Positions 21,934 through 34,273 of a DNA stretch of 64,000 nucleotides are shown here, piece by piece. Position 1 is the stretch's first letter. Each line of letters begins with the position of its first letter. A model generated the notes under the pieces. It saw only the letters and a program-made list of their open reading frames with translations. It had not been told where the DNA came from and did no database searches. The stretch is taken from NCBI GenBank assembly GCA_003008705.1, contig PDUO01000010.1:124001-188000 (forward strand). Reading direction: 5' to 3'. The translations under genes were made by a program, and so were the position numbers. The stretch is from Pezicula radicicola (Eukaryota > Ascomycota > Leotiomycetes > Helotiales > Dermateaceae).

Positions 21934-23256
21934 CTAATCCTCCAACCCCAACGCCTGTCTCCTCGTCGGCGCACTCGCATCAAAATAAGGCTTCTCAGCC
22001 AAACTAGTAGCCCTAGTCCCATGTCTCGGTTCATTCCCCTCATAATCCCAACTCGCATTATGAATAGTAATCCTATTATCCCAAAGAGCACTCGTTCTTG
22101 GACTCCATTTGAACCTCACTTGGATATCGATATTACTTTCGTAGACGTGGTACAGGTAGTTGAGGATTACATCTGATTCCGCTTTGTCGAGTCCTACTAT
22201 TTGTTTTGTCCAGACGCGGTTTACCCAGAGTGATTTCCAGCCTGTGGCTGGGTGGACTCGGACTATTGGGTGCTTGCGTTCAATTGTTTGAGGTCCGAAA
22301 TTTGGGTTCTCTCGGTCGAGATACTTGTGTGCTGATACGTAGATTGCTTCTTTTCCATCAATGATCTTTCGGAAGTCGGGTGAGAGTTTCGAGTATGCTG
22401 CGTATCCGCTTGCCCAGAGTGTATCTCCACCAATTGAGGGGACGGCGTCATTATGCAAGTGGGTGATTCCTGCTGGTTGGAGCTCGTGAACGAGATCACT
22501 GTATTGGTTGGCACTTGTTAGAGATGGTATTGCACACATATTGAATGTATGGATTGGCAAAAAGAAAAAGAAAAGACTCACGTATGCCAATGAGAAGCAC
22601 CTCCTGGTTTTCGATATGAAGCTTCCCATTCTGTCGCCCAGAGAGCGGGCCAAATGGTATTTACACCAGGGACTCCAGGGACATGTGGGACTTGCGGCTT
22701 CAAGTTATTAGTTCATGTCCAAGTCCTATTTCAATTCCCACTCTCAACGAAGACTAAATCATCATAGAGTAAAGAGAGTAAAACTTACATGGACCTCAAT
22801 CTCACCAAAATACTCAGCAAGAGCCTTCTGCTCCTGAGGACTAAGATCCTGATCCCTAAAAAAAACCACACTCCTCTCAGCAATCAAAAGAGCAAGTTCA
22901 TCCTTCTGCTGATCCGTCAAATCCTTCAATTGTAACCCTACAATCTCAGTACCAAGATGATGTGATAGATGAATCACATCTTTCGCTGCTGATAATAAGG
23001 CTGTCTTGGATTTATCAGCTCGTGTACCTGCGTCGATATATGGTCTTGGCTCGCTTCGGATTTTGAGAGCATCGTCTAGGTAGAGGGGTGCTGCTGGTCG
23101 TGTTGGATATCCGTGTGATAAGTCGATATTTGCTTTTTGGAGTCGGGCTAGTGTTGTTGCTGGGAGGGGAATTGTGTCTTTCTTTTGGATTTTGAAATCT
23201 GTTATGTCGGGTCTGATTGGGCGGGTTGCCTCTTCTGAGATTGAGGTTGGTGCCAT
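21934..23256 (-). CDS. TauD/TfdA-type Fe(II)/2-oxoglutarate dioxygenase
   Basis: Predicted 382-aa 2-oxoglutarate-dependent dioxygenase of the fungal sulfonate/alpha-ketoglutarate dioxygenase group. Three exons: 23256-22789, 22697-22582, 22498-21934. Seen: the iron-binding HxD in HWHTD (His194, Asp196), and near the C-terminus the distal His with a conserved Arg in NEPRHGTRATS. The N-terminal half has the family blocks LSHHLGTEIVG and RSVVFFRDQDLSP. Many such fungal enzymes release sulfite from taurine-like sulfonates, but relatives act in secondary metabolism, so the role here is open. It is the leftmost gene that could belong to the PKS cluster; about 1 kb of AT-rich DNA separates it from the first P450. 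Confidence 0.88.
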
Positions 23257-24314
23257 TGATAAGAAGCTTATTTGAGTTAGTGTAGTAAGATATTTCTTGG
23301 TGGTTTTGAGAGTATACTTGTATTGTATTTATATAGATAAGTAAAATCGATTTCGTTTAGGTTTCTTACTGTGCAACTGTACAATTGGATTTCCGCTTCT
23401 GATTTGAAACCATAAAGATGTCGTCTTTCAGAAGCAGAAGCACGCAAGTTTTGAGATGCGGGGTTGGCTACATCATGTGCCTATGTAGAGATATTAGACT
23501 TGTTGGTGTTGGACTTTTTCCCTCGAGGATTGATTCGTGGTTCTGGTTCCGCGCACTAAGCGCGCGTTGTTAGTCGAGGTCGAGGCGGGATCTATTGCCA
23601 AGACTTTATTTTGACCAAGCATTAGATATCATATGATATGATCCGTGCAGCTGATAGCATCTATGTATTGCATTAGCTATCTGTGTTATAGTGGTCATTG
23701 ATCTTTGCAACTTTTGTGGCTTTGGATTTCACGAATTCTGAATTTTATGGGGAAATAATGGACTGATCTCTCTATGAGACTATGGTCTTAAATGGATTTC
23801 CTTGCTTTGTGGTTCATTTGCCATTGATGCATGTGTAGATCTTACTCTACCCGGATTCTACGTGGTGTAACGTTGTAGAATCATTTGCGAAAATGGAATT
23901 TGTCTTTAAAGTACAGTGTCAATTGCTTTGTAAGAGTGATGTCTATTTGAATAGCTATTCTATTAATATAATCGATAGACTTGATTAGTTTCTTCGACTT
24001 GAGTTACTCACTTGATCTAAGAAACTTACTTGTATTGGCTAACCCACTCACTTCCTTTGAGTAAACTTGTTATCTCTTATATGTCAATGCAGCCTTGACC
24101 AGAATGATCCGTAACTGCTCTGTTCCAAAGCAATTTGTACGATGTATTTATTGACTTTAGATAAACTCAATGAAAATATTCAACTGCGTTCTGTTCCTTT
24201 CATGTGGGCTAACTACAACATCCTGTGTTGACATTCTTGAAGACAAAATTTCCACAACCCCATGCCACTTGTCCTTCTAAGGTTTACATAAGTATCAGAT
24301 ACGATCCATCTATC
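23257..24314. other. intergenic with minisatellite-family copy
   Basis: About 1 kb of AT-rich sequence upstream of the dioxygenase and downstream of the P450. Carries a degenerate ACTTGATTTGAGTAACT-like run at about 23995-24070. No gene recognised. Confidence 0.5.
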
Positions 24315-26154
24315 TTAATCCTTAACCGGCCGTGCCAAAACCCTCAAGTGTCCATTGGGATAATGACCAACAAAGCAATCTTTCCATGCCATTTGCTCAG
24401 GACTGCAAAAGTATATCTGATATTAACATTTTTCCTTACCGAAGCTATAAACTAATGAAATAAGGGGATCGAGGTGGCAACTTACGTCGTCTCAGTGAGT
24501 TCCAATTCCAATCTTCGGAAAACGTTCCCAAAAGCGAGATACAACTCGGCGTAAGCGAGGTTGGGAGCTGGGCAAGAGCGAGGGCCACGAGAGAAAGGTG
24601 TCAGGTATCGATCTAGCTCTGCGACTTCTTTCGGGGAGACAAGCCATCGGGATGGATTGAAGGTATGAGGGTCAGGAAAGATGGTTGGGTCGTGATGAGG
24701 GAAACGGACGGACATGCTGATTTTGGACTGTCGATAATGTTAGATGATATTAAAAAAGAAGGTAAAGTAGATCGAATGAACAGAGGAACTTGACTCACTC
24801 CTCCTGGAATAAATGTTCCTCCAATTGTCTTGCCACCATTTGGTACTACTCGAACAAAGCCAGAAGTGATATGCGGTGCCATCCTCAGAGACTCCTTACA
24901 GACAGCAGTGAGAAAAGGTAGCTTCTCTAGTTCTTCCAAACCCAAACCTGTATTTTCTCCAAGCACAGGCCAAGCCTCTTTCAGCTCTTTTGCCAATATT
25001 GCCGCTATTTCAGGATGTTCGAGCATATGGTAGGTTCCAGTGACAAGTGTTGTACTTGTAGTATCTGTGGCTCCAAAAATAAGACTCAAGGATTCGTGGT
25101 AAAGCTCGTCGAAGACCAACGGCTTGCCTCTGTGAGCATCCGGTGCAAGTAAGGCCTCGTAAATGACAGGATGAGAAGTCTTTTGTAGTTTAGATGGATC
25201 CTCAATCAAGCCCTTGATCTGAGTCGTAAGCATATGTTGAAGTTTCACAACACCTTCCATGGCTGGTGCAATGATGACTGTTAGCCAATCTGGAAGTGAG
25301 TCTGAGATTTGGCGGATTGTTGCAAAGTGCTTCATTGTGTTCCAACTCAGTGCGGCCGATTCCATGGCTTCCATCATTGGGGCGTGGAAGTTTGGCGCTT
25401 GTAGTGATCCGGCGGATTGAGCGAAGCAGAAGGATGTTATTGTGTCTAGTGAGTAGCAGCGATAGCCGAGGTATAAGTCTGTAACAACGCCGGCTTCGTG
25501 CTGCTTGATTAATGCAGCAATTAGATCTTCTGTCTAATGTTAAGTTAGCAATTTTTTTTGTATGTGTTAGTGCCGGAAACATTGCTGGTAACCTTTTCTT
25601 GGATGACATTTTCAAGGGATAGGATACTTCGTTTTGAGAAGAATGGGAGAAGGAGGTCTTTGCGTGGTTTGGCATGTAGAACTGTGGGTATACCAAATGT
25701 TGCACGTTGTTGTCCGAAGGCTGCGTAGGAGGTAAGATCTTTATCCATTCTTGCGTTGTAGATCTCATTGTAAGCAGACGAAGGTCCTCCTATAGAAAGC
25801 TGCACAGCAAATTAGTATGCAAAGTAAGGAGAAAGCTATGCTAAAGGAATCCTAACATACCTCGTCCGGACTAACTCGTATGATGGGTCCATATTCTGTG
25901 TGAAGGTCTACAAGTCTGTGAAACAAACTATGTCCTTTCCACACTTCTTCATAAGTCTTCCACCATGGTGTTACACCGGCCCAGAATGGTCCAGGGAACT
26001 TCGCAAGGGGATGCAAAGTGACATTGTAGATAGCTCGTCCAAATTCGACAACGAAAAAGGTTAAGACGAGCCCAACAAAAAGATTCTTGATGTGTTCAGC
26101 CTCGAGTACAGTCGGGATAGTCCGATCGGTCGAAATGAGGTTAATGAGCCCCAT
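24315..26154 (-). CDS. cytochrome P450 (cluster P450 A)
   Basis: Membrane-bound fungal P450, 521 aa, probable tailoring monooxygenase of the polyketide. Five exons: 26154-25861, 25799-25593, 25533-24799, 24727-24486, 24402-24315. Seen: N-terminal hydrophobic anchor (about residues 25-40), PFPGPFWAG-like proline hinge (FPGPFWAG), I-helix GATDTTSTT, ExxR helix KESLRM, and the haem loop FSRGPRSCPAPNL with Cys464. The position after Cys is Pro-Ala where CxG is usual, so the canonical Gly is missing. Intron 2 has the less common donor GTTACC. The last exon (29 codons) is short but supplies the expected DCFVGHYPNG C-terminus. It points away from P450 B. Confidence 0.9.
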
Positions 26155-27006
26155 GGTGAAAATCAGAATGACTAGACCTGGGCAACTAGTAACACTTCTC
26201 CTTGTACAGTGACAATGTGAATAATGTGTTTCTATTTTACAAAGGTGGCAGACAGTAGACAATGGTCGAATTGGGAGGAATCAATTTAGCGATGTGAACA
26301 ACTTCTATGAGGAGGAGAAAGGCTTCTAAACCATGAGATCGCTGATAAATTGCCCACTTCTGATTGAAGCCGCAGCATATGCAAAAGGATGATTAAATTC
26401 CGCGATGATGAACAATTGGTGATAGAATAATTTTCTCGTGTCATAATGAACCGAGTAAGATGCAATAATTGATATCGCACTCCCCTGCAATTCATGGCAC
26501 GTCGATGCATTGTAACCTATTGCACCATATCCCGCAGGATTGAGCTGCGGTTTCTTTTGAAACGGCCGGACGTGAATCTGTACGTCAAAACTGCTATGGT
26601 CCTTATTTCCAATGTTGCGAGGCTGACTGGTAGGGAGTTCGAACCCGGTGGTAAGCTGCAGGAACTGCCGATAAGCTGCAGATGTGGCACTGATAGCAAG
26701 AAATAAGCGACAGCTATTGCACAACATAAGCTGCAGCATGGTTTAGATAAAGCTTATGCCTAGAAATTTGCTATCAGCGATATGCTATCTTCATAATCAT
26801 CAACCTCATTGTCGCAGCACGAAATTATGAATGAAGATTGTGTGAAGCGAAAGTTAGCGATTATCTCCAAGCGCTTGCGAATTGAGGAAATCGGTTCCAA
26901 GGAAGCCTTCTACTTACTCCTGTAATTTCTCTTCTTATCTTTCAACAAACCAAACTCTCGAAACTTCGGGTAAAATCCAGATATCCTAGAAAATTCTCCA
27001 GGCACC
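26155..27006. other. bidirectional promoter of two P450 genes
   Basis: About 850 bases between the starts of the two divergent P450 genes. Open frames here have no family match. A shared regulatory region is likely from the arrangement. Confidence 0.5.
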
Positions 27007-29035
27007 ATGGTTTCGTTCTCTGATGCAACCGGCAATGTTTTTGATAATGGTATTCTCAGTATAGCTTCGCTTCGCCTTGGTTTGGCCTTGTGGTTTTCAT
27101 ATTTGGTTTGTTTGGGGATTTATCGACGTAAGGATTTTCCCTGTTGTTGAGGAAAAGAATATGTGAATGACAATTTGTTAGTCTACTTCAGCCCTATCGC
27201 CAAATTCCCAGGTCCGAAAATAGCTGGTACGTAGATTTTTAATGTGGTGCTTATTCAAAGCCTGGTATTATTTTGAAATTGGTAGTGCTTGCTTTGAAAA
27301 AAAAAAGTGCTCTGAGCTAAGTTATGTTTAAAGCTCTTACAACATGGTACCAGGGCTATTATGATATCTGGTTGCGGGGCCAGTATATCTTCAAAGTGGA
27401 AAAGATGCACGAGAAATACGGTAGGGCAATCTTTCAGATCGAACCTTTTGTAAAGTTTTTACTGACACTCCTCATTGGAGGCCCCATCGTTCGAATAAAC
27501 CCACACGAGCTTCATATAAGTGATCCTGAGTATATTGACGATCTCTACTCGGGACCTTCTAAGAAGCGAGACAAGTTCAAGTTTACCGGTAGATCAATTA
27601 CTCGTAAGTTAGAAAACTTGGAGGACTCCCCTTGTTTCAGGCTTTTCTGATTTTCATTTGGAATAGTCCCAGAATCGACCGTCGCAACAATGCCACACGA
27701 GCTTCATCGGAAGCGAAGAGCAGCAATGAATCCGTACTTCTCCAAAACTAGTGTTCGAAGACTTGAGCCCATTATTTTGGAGAGTCTTGGGAAATTATTA
27801 GCACGCCTCGAAGCATGTTTTAAATCAGGGGAGATAATGCCAATGACTGTGGCGTATAAAGCTACCACGAGCGACATCATCACACATTATTCATTTGGGG
27901 AATCCACAGACTATTTGGACAAAGAAGACTACAATGTTTCGTTCTTCGAGGCTGTTGAGTCTCTGTTTGAGCTAGCCCATTGGATGACCCACATTGCGTG
28001 GGTAGGACCGCTCATGGCAGCTATCCCGATTCCCCTTGCTGCCAAGTTCCTACCAGGAATGGATTCGTTGGTTAAAATGCAAAAGGTGAGTCGCTCAAGA
28101 GGTAGAGATGTACTGAGAATGTTTTTCTAATAGTTATCAGCAATGGAAGAGTCAAATAGAAAAGATCCGAGACTCCAAGGACGAGGAATTCGGCAAAAAT
28201 ACAGTCTTTCACGGGGTACTTCGGAGTAATCTTCCAGAGTCCGAGAAAAGCTCTTCGAGACTTCAGCAAGAAGCACAGCTTCTGGTTCTTGCAGGCCAGG
28301 ATACTACTGGTAAGCATCTCTTCTCATCCCCTTATAATCACAACACTGATAAACAATAGCGACAACCCTTTCGGCTATAACATACCACCTATTAGCCAAT
28401 CCCGACAAGCTCAAGAAATTAAGAGCGGAACTGGAAGTAGCCATGCCCGATGCCAATAGTCCTCCAACTTGCGCCCAAGTCGAACAGCTTCCTTATCTCA
28501 CTGCTGTGATACAAGAAGGCATCCGTTTGCATCCAGGGGCTATTATGCGAATGCAAAGGGTCTCTCCCGACGAACCATTATATTATGGCAAAGACAACAA
28601 TACTAAGTGGAAAATTCCCGCCGGTACCCCAGTAAGCATGGACGCATTTTCTACCCAGACAAACCCGGCTATCTTTCCTGAACCGAGGGAGTTCCGACCT
28701 GAGCGATGGATTGGGAACCACAGACTTGATCGCTATTTACTTTCTTTCTCAAAAGGAACACGTGGATGTCTGGGGTATGTTCTCTATTCCGCTTGTACAA
28801 AAAGTCCCAGACTTGGCTGACCCGACTTTTTAGTATCAACCTCGCTTATCAAGAACTGTATCTTGTTCTGGCAGGAGTTTTTCGGAAATATGATGTAGAC
28901 GACGGTACGAGTAAGGATGGACCTAGGTTGAAGTTGTATGAAACTATTAGGGAGAGGGATATTGATGCTGTTGCTGAAATGGTGGTTCCTGTTCCTGCGT
29001 TAGGTAGTACGCACCTTAGAGTTCGGGTGTTGTAG
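27007..29035 (+). CDS. cytochrome P450 (cluster P450 B)
   Basis: Fungal P450, 526 aa, resembling the trichodiene-oxygenase-like/benzoate-hydroxylase-like superfamily members found in biosynthetic clusters. Eight exons: 27007-27127, 27182-27226, 27334-27420, 27481-27603, 27667-28085, 28141-28309, 28360-28774, 28834-29035. Seen: N-terminal hydrophobic anchor, KFPGPKIA hinge, VRINPHELHI block, I-helix AGQDTTATT, ExxR as EGIR, a PERW motif (RPERWIG), and the canonical haem loop FSKGTRGCLG with Cys458. A 134-bp MITE begins 5 bp after the stop codon, so it must form most of the 3' UTR. Likely a tailoring oxygenase; substrate unknown. Confidence 0.92.
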
Positions 29036-29040
29036 TTGTA

Positions 29041-29174
29041 CGAAGGTACTAGGGGTAAGTTAAGCCAGACCGCCTTGTGGCCGTGCTAGAATCTGTATGA
29101 GAGCTCATAAATTAATTGGTGAGAGTACTTTCTGCGGCTAGGCGGTCTGGCTTAACATACCCCCGGCTCCTTCG
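29041..29174. mobile_element. MITE with TA target duplication
   Basis: A 134-bp element with about 34-bp terminal inverted repeats; counting the flanking TA, 31 of 36 positions match, including the exact 16-mer GTTAAGCCAGACCGCC near 29055-29070 and its reverse complement near 29140-29155. TA dinucleotides flank both ends (29039-29040 and 29175-29176), as for Tc1/mariner-derived MITEs. The roughly 60-bp centre has no coding capacity. Young enough for its arms to pair well. Confidence 0.75.
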
Positions 29175-29832
29175 TATAGCTCGTGAACTTGGCATTCATC
29201 TCCAGGGTGAGTAATTCGGACTGCGTTAGGCTTATGAAACCTTTAACCAGAGAGGAAATCGATAGATATGACACTGTACTTTCAACTATAAAGTGTAGTC
29301 CCTGCTCACTTACATAAGGTAGCTTGATTAATTCGCTTAGTACATATGATGTGCTTCGATTTCAGGCTAATCATCCACTCACGTGGGCATTTAATTAAGC
29401 GACGTGATAAAAGGGGAGTAAGCGACATCACGTGTTGAGAAATTCTTAGTCAAGTGTAAGCGAACACGCTGAAGCACTGGAGAGGCGTAGCAAGCCAAGA
29501 ATGGCTGGTCAAGACGTGGGGGCTGACGGTTTGTAGCCTAGGAAGTGATCTCCCGGCGAGTAAACTAAAGCGGTTACACCCGCAGATAGCGTAGCAAATA
29601 CGGGATACCAATAGGCAGCATCTTGGTCGACAAATAACATTCTCGTACCGCTGACGTATTGGAAGCCCTAGAAGACCTTCCTTAATGCCGATGGCGCAAT
29701 ATGTTGAATATGCTTACTGTGCAGTATTATTTTAATTGCATTCAGGACTACAATGTTAGAAAGGTTAATACGTTCTGTTAGAAATAAGAAAAGAAACAAA
29801 AGCCACTCTCACAACACTAGAAGTGTAATAGG
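29175..29832. other. intergenic, promoter of bANK regulator
   Basis: About 650 bases between the MITE and the regulator gene. No coding region or further repeat recognised. Confidence 0.5.
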
Positions 29833-31190
29833 ATGGAACACCGCCGCAACAGCACATACGAAGTCCCGAGAAACAGCCAATATAAAGCCACACCTTCGAA
29901 CGTGGATACCGATAAAGACTTATCAAAGGAAGACCGGCGGAAGATTCAAAACAGGATTGCACAGCGTAACTACCGTGCGTTTCTCTCAGCCCTCACGAAA
30001 GAGATAGAGAAATATTCAATGACATATAGGTAAAAATATCAAGCAGCGAGCTCAGCATCGTGAGAATGGGTACGCTATCGCCTTGTCGTCGTCCATAATG
30101 TCGACACTGCCACTTGACCCCCTTCAATTCTCAAAATCGAGAACTTGCGACCTAGAAGTGGCAATCCATCCAACAACAACGATGCAGCAAACCAACAGCC
30201 AACCTTCACCTTTGTTTTCTACATCAGCACCCATTTTGCCATCAAACTTTCCGCTTAACAACGGAGCTTACCCAGCAGATGTAGAATACGGGAGAGATAT
30301 GATGGAAAACGATTACAGGTCTCCACCCTCATCACCATCTTGGATTCATTCAAGTTCAGGGCATGGGCCAAGTTCAGGTAAGTGACTATAAGCTTGTCCC
30401 CCGCGACAAGTCCTCTCCGTGCAACAATATATAAGCTAAATTTATCAAAGATCATGGAGTCTTACCCTGTAATGGCTGCGGAATGGTGAACACCCACTAC
30501 TTCCATACTCCTAGCTCCTCAACAGATACAACTTCATCTAGAAGTGGCATGATCACGCCCAATTCGGCTGTACCCACGAGCAGTAGTTTGGCAGTGAGTT
30601 TCCTGGAAACTAAAATATCTACTCATATTTGCTTTGCAATACTCTGGGCTTCGATTTACAGGCCTTTATCTGACAGCTAAAACGCAATATAGGATAATGA
30701 AACCGTCATCCCAAGTATGAAGCTACAGCTGGACGACAACAAGAAAGATATTGGACTATTTACTCATCAACGACTACCAGAACCTTCTAAAAGTTTTTTT
30801 CAAAACACTAACGTCAAAGGCAAGTTAAGAGAAGGTTATGAATTTCCATCCAGCAGGCAGATTGAAAGTGCGCCAGGAAGCACAACAACTCTACACATAA
30901 CATCACAGAATGGCCACGAACATGCGGTACGCTTTTTGCTTGACAAAGGCGCCAACGTCAACGCTGTGGACAACTGTAGGCAAACTCCTCTGCACCTCGC
31001 AGCAGCCAATGGACACCTTGGAGTAGTGCAAATACTACTGGAGAACAATGCCGATCCTGATGTGACGGATGCAGCGGGACGCGTAGCTTTGCACCGGGCA
31101 GCCGAGGTAGGAAACGAGGCGATCTTGAGAATGCTGATAGATTATGGGGCGGATTTGCACAAGGGCGTTGAGCAGGTGATGAATTCGTGA
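29833..31190 (+). CDS. bANK transcription factor (ToxE-like)
   Basis: Predicted pathway-specific activator, 376 aa. Four exons: 29833-29974, 30030-30377, 30451-30593, 30693-31190. Seen: an N-terminal bZIP-type basic region RRKIQNRIAQRNYRKNIKQR (about residues 35-54) that is not followed by a leucine heptad zipper, a Ser/Pro/Thr-rich middle, a small CNGCG motif, and at the C-terminus at least three ankyrin repeats (TTLHITSQNGHEHAVRFLL, TPLHLAAANGHLGVVQILL, VALHRAAEVGNEAILRMLI). A bZIP basic region plus ankyrin repeats without a zipper is the bANK class, known from ToxE, which controls the HC-toxin genes. It sits in the middle of the cluster, so local control is a strong inference. The C-terminus may continue in a further exon after 31175; I could not find a frame-keeping splice. 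Confidence 0.88.
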
Positions 31191-31832
31191 TAGTTTTACA
31201 ATAGATAGAGACCAGTTGCTTTTTCTGTCAGGAATAGAAGCGTTATTGGCTCTGCTTACCCGAGACAAGATAGCCTACCTGATAGTGTATTTTCTGTTAG
31301 AGTTCTAGAATGTAAAAACCCCTACACTTCGTAAACTCTTGCAATTACTACAAGAGGCTAGCCGCCCTGGTTCAGTTGGTAAGCTAAAGTCCAATCAACT
31401 AGTTAAACCGTGCCGCAGAGTGACATATTGGGCTGAGGAACCAAGCTCCCGGGCGGGGCCATGACTAGCTTAAATTTGCGCCTCAATCCTACATCAAAAT
31501 ACTCCTCAAGGTGGTACACAATATATGACGAATATCAACGCTTAAAAGAAATAGGAAGGTTATTCTAAGCACGGGATGGCGACAGAGTCAAGGTGGCTTA
31601 GAGGAAGCCTCATAGATGTGGAACAATAGCTGTCAATGCTCACTCAGATCTCGTACGGCGTTGTGGTTCAGACGCACTTGCTTACGGGTCCGAGGTGGTG
31701 GCTTACAAGCTCTTAGATTACTAAGTATATTGAAAGGAGGTTTTAATTTCGCAATACTATAAGTATAGCAGATGGCTTTTCTCACTGAAAATTGCAATAT
31801 TCAACTTCAACTCTGTCAATATTTAGAAAGTC
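31191..31832. other. intergenic, promoter of FAD oxidase
   Basis: About 640 bases. Holds a short tRNA-like string near 31361-31380 that is not a tRNA gene. No coding region supported. Confidence 0.45.
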
Positions 31833-33733
31833 ATGAGTTCTAATTTCAAGTTTGCAGCTGCAGTCTGCGGTTTTCTCTCTCTACCTTCTCTTGGGCGAGC
31901 TATGAATATCCCAAGAAACGAGAGCTCCTCATGTCGTGTTCTACCTGGAGATGATAACTGGCCAAGCTTGGAGCAATGGTCCCAACTTAACACTACTGTT
32001 GATGGAAGGCTCATTGCTACGGTCCCATTGGGATCTCCGTGTCATGATCCCACCTATAACGAAACTGAGTGTGCCTACCTCACTGACAACTGGTCATTGC
32101 CAAAAATCTAGTAAGTCCACACAGCACAACTAGTCCAAAGAGAAATTTCTACTCCAGCCGCACTTGCTAACCAAGTAGTTTCAACTCTTCCGCCCAGATA
32201 ATGCTTCCCTACTTTCAGAACCACACCTGTGATCCTTTCACTCCGGAAACATCACCTTGCACTATCGGAAATCTAGCAGAATACTCAATCGAGGTCACTT
32301 CAGCTGAAGATGTTGTTGCAGGCCTCAACTTTGCACAAGATAATAATGTTCGTCTTGTTATCAAGAACACTGGTCATGAGTAAGTAACTTGTTTCTTCCT
32401 CCTAAAAATATATCTGCCCTGGCTTGGCAAAAGCCTACCACAAAAAGGCTAAAAGTAATAAAAACGCTAACAAATCAATAGCTTCCTTGGAAAGTCTACT
32501 GGAAAAGGTGCTTTAGGACTTTGGACCCATCATCTCAAGAATATTGAGTTTCTTGACTATTCAAGTGCACACTATAGCGGACCAGCAATCAAGATGGGAG
32601 CTGGTGTACAGGCCTGGGAAGCATATGAAGCAGCTTCTGCAAATGGACTCCGCGTTGTGGGTGGTACTTGCCCAACAGTAGGTCTCGCAGGAGGCTACTC
32701 TCAAGGAGGCGGACATTCCTCGCTAAGCTCTATTTATGGGCTAGGTGCTGATCAGACACTTGAGTGGGAAGTCGTCACAGCTGATGGACAACACCTCATC
32801 GCAACTCCTACTCAGAATGCCGATTTGTATTGGGCACTTAGTGGAGGTGGTCCTGGAACTTATGCCGTCGTACTGTCTTTGACCTCTAAGGCGCATGCTG
32901 ATGGTCCTGTTGGTGGAGCTAGTATTTACTTCACATCCGATGGCATTTCAGAAGACACCTACTGGGAGGCTATTGGTAATTGGCAACCGCTGATTACTGA
33001 ACTTGGACCCTCTGGAGCCTCATCAATCATTACCGTAACATCGGATTATTTCAACCTCGCTCCATACACAATCGTTAACACAACCGTTGACGAAGTTAAA
33101 GCTCAACTTGCTCCCTTCACCACAGCTCTTGACAATCTTAATATTTCCTATGTCTATAACGTTACGAACTCGCCAGGCTTTCTGGAGCACTTCGCTACAT
33201 ATCTAGGACCACTACCATATGGGCAATACGGAATTGCTGAAACCATCGGAAGCAGACTCATTCCCCGGACCGTTGTAGAAAACAATAACACTGCTATCAC
33301 AGCCGTTCTTCGAGATTGGGTTGATAAAGGATTTATCATAAACGGTCTAGCGCAATACGTCCCACACTCAGTAGCCAACAATACCGCTAGCTCAAACGCT
33401 GTTCTACCCGCCTGGCGCGATAGCGCAATTCACATGATTGCATCAGCACCATGGAACTGGACAGTTCCATGGTCCAGCAATGTCGCCAATGCAGATACCA
33501 TCACAAATGACTTGATTCCACAACTTGAGGCTCTTACGCCAGGCTCGGGAACGTATCTAAATGAAGGAGATTTCCAACTTGCCACGTGGAAGGAGGATTT
33601 CTTCGGTAGTAATTACGATCAGTTGCGTGCTGTGAAAAAGAAGTATGATGCGAATGATTTATTTTATGCTTTGAAGGGTGTAGGAAGTGATGCTTGGACT
33701 GTTGCCAGTGATGGGAGATTGTGTCGAGCTTAA
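31833..33733 (+). CDS. secreted FAD-linked oxidase (BBE type)
   Basis: Berberine-bridge-enzyme-type flavoprotein oxidase, 576 aa, of the class used for oxidative tailoring in fungal clusters. Three exons: 31833-32110, 32179-32379, 32482-33733. Seen: a signal peptide (about residues 1-23, ending SLGRA), the FAD_binding_4 fold with LVIKNTGHD (His159) and GGTCPTVGLAGGYSQGGGHS (Cys223). His plus Cys at these places fits bicovalent FAD attachment, which is family knowledge. A BBE C-terminal motif with YDANDLFYALKGVGSDAW is present. There are many NxS/T sites, in keeping with secretion. Belongs to the cluster by position; whether it acts as oxidase or dehydrogenase is not visible. Confidence 0.9.
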
Positions 33734-34273
33734 TGTGGTGTGAAGCTGATTTTGGGATTTGTAAAACATATAGAGACTGATGATGAGTTGGAAGTGGTTA
33801 TTAGACTTGGTGAAGAGACAAATTCCATTCTTTTAGATAGATTTTTTCAGTAGAGGTTTGGGAGGAATAGATGATGTTTGGGTCACACTGGCCATCTAGA
33901 ACTGTCTCACTTTACTTTCTTATCTCTTGCCTATGCGATACTTGTTTTTGTGTAAGTGGCCTTAGACTAAAAATAAAAACTATCTTTTACTATTATCAAA
34001 TTTACAGTAAATATAAAGCATGTTGAAAAGAATATAGGTTCAGAATTAACCATATTTCCAATTCTCGCATCATAAGTGTGATAAGCCTAAAGGTACCAAA
34101 CCCCACCTGAGTTAACTCAAAGATAAAAATGTCAGAGGAAAAAGTATGTCATGCAGGTAGATAGATATAAGCGACAGAAATGAGACAGACTAAGTCTATA
34201 GTGTACGTTTTTGCTAAATCTTTTAGAATTGATATTAACAAGTAACTAGCCGGCAGGCAAACGAATATCCCCT
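33734..34273. other. convergent 3' flanks
   Basis: AT-rich 540 bases between the 3' ends of the FAD oxidase and SDR genes. Nothing recognised. Confidence 0.5.

Noticed and set aside
31361..31385. tRNA-like string (CCCTGGTTCAGTTGGTAAG)
   Set aside because: It resembles a tRNA D-arm only; no anticodon arm, T-arm or acceptor stem could be assembled around it.
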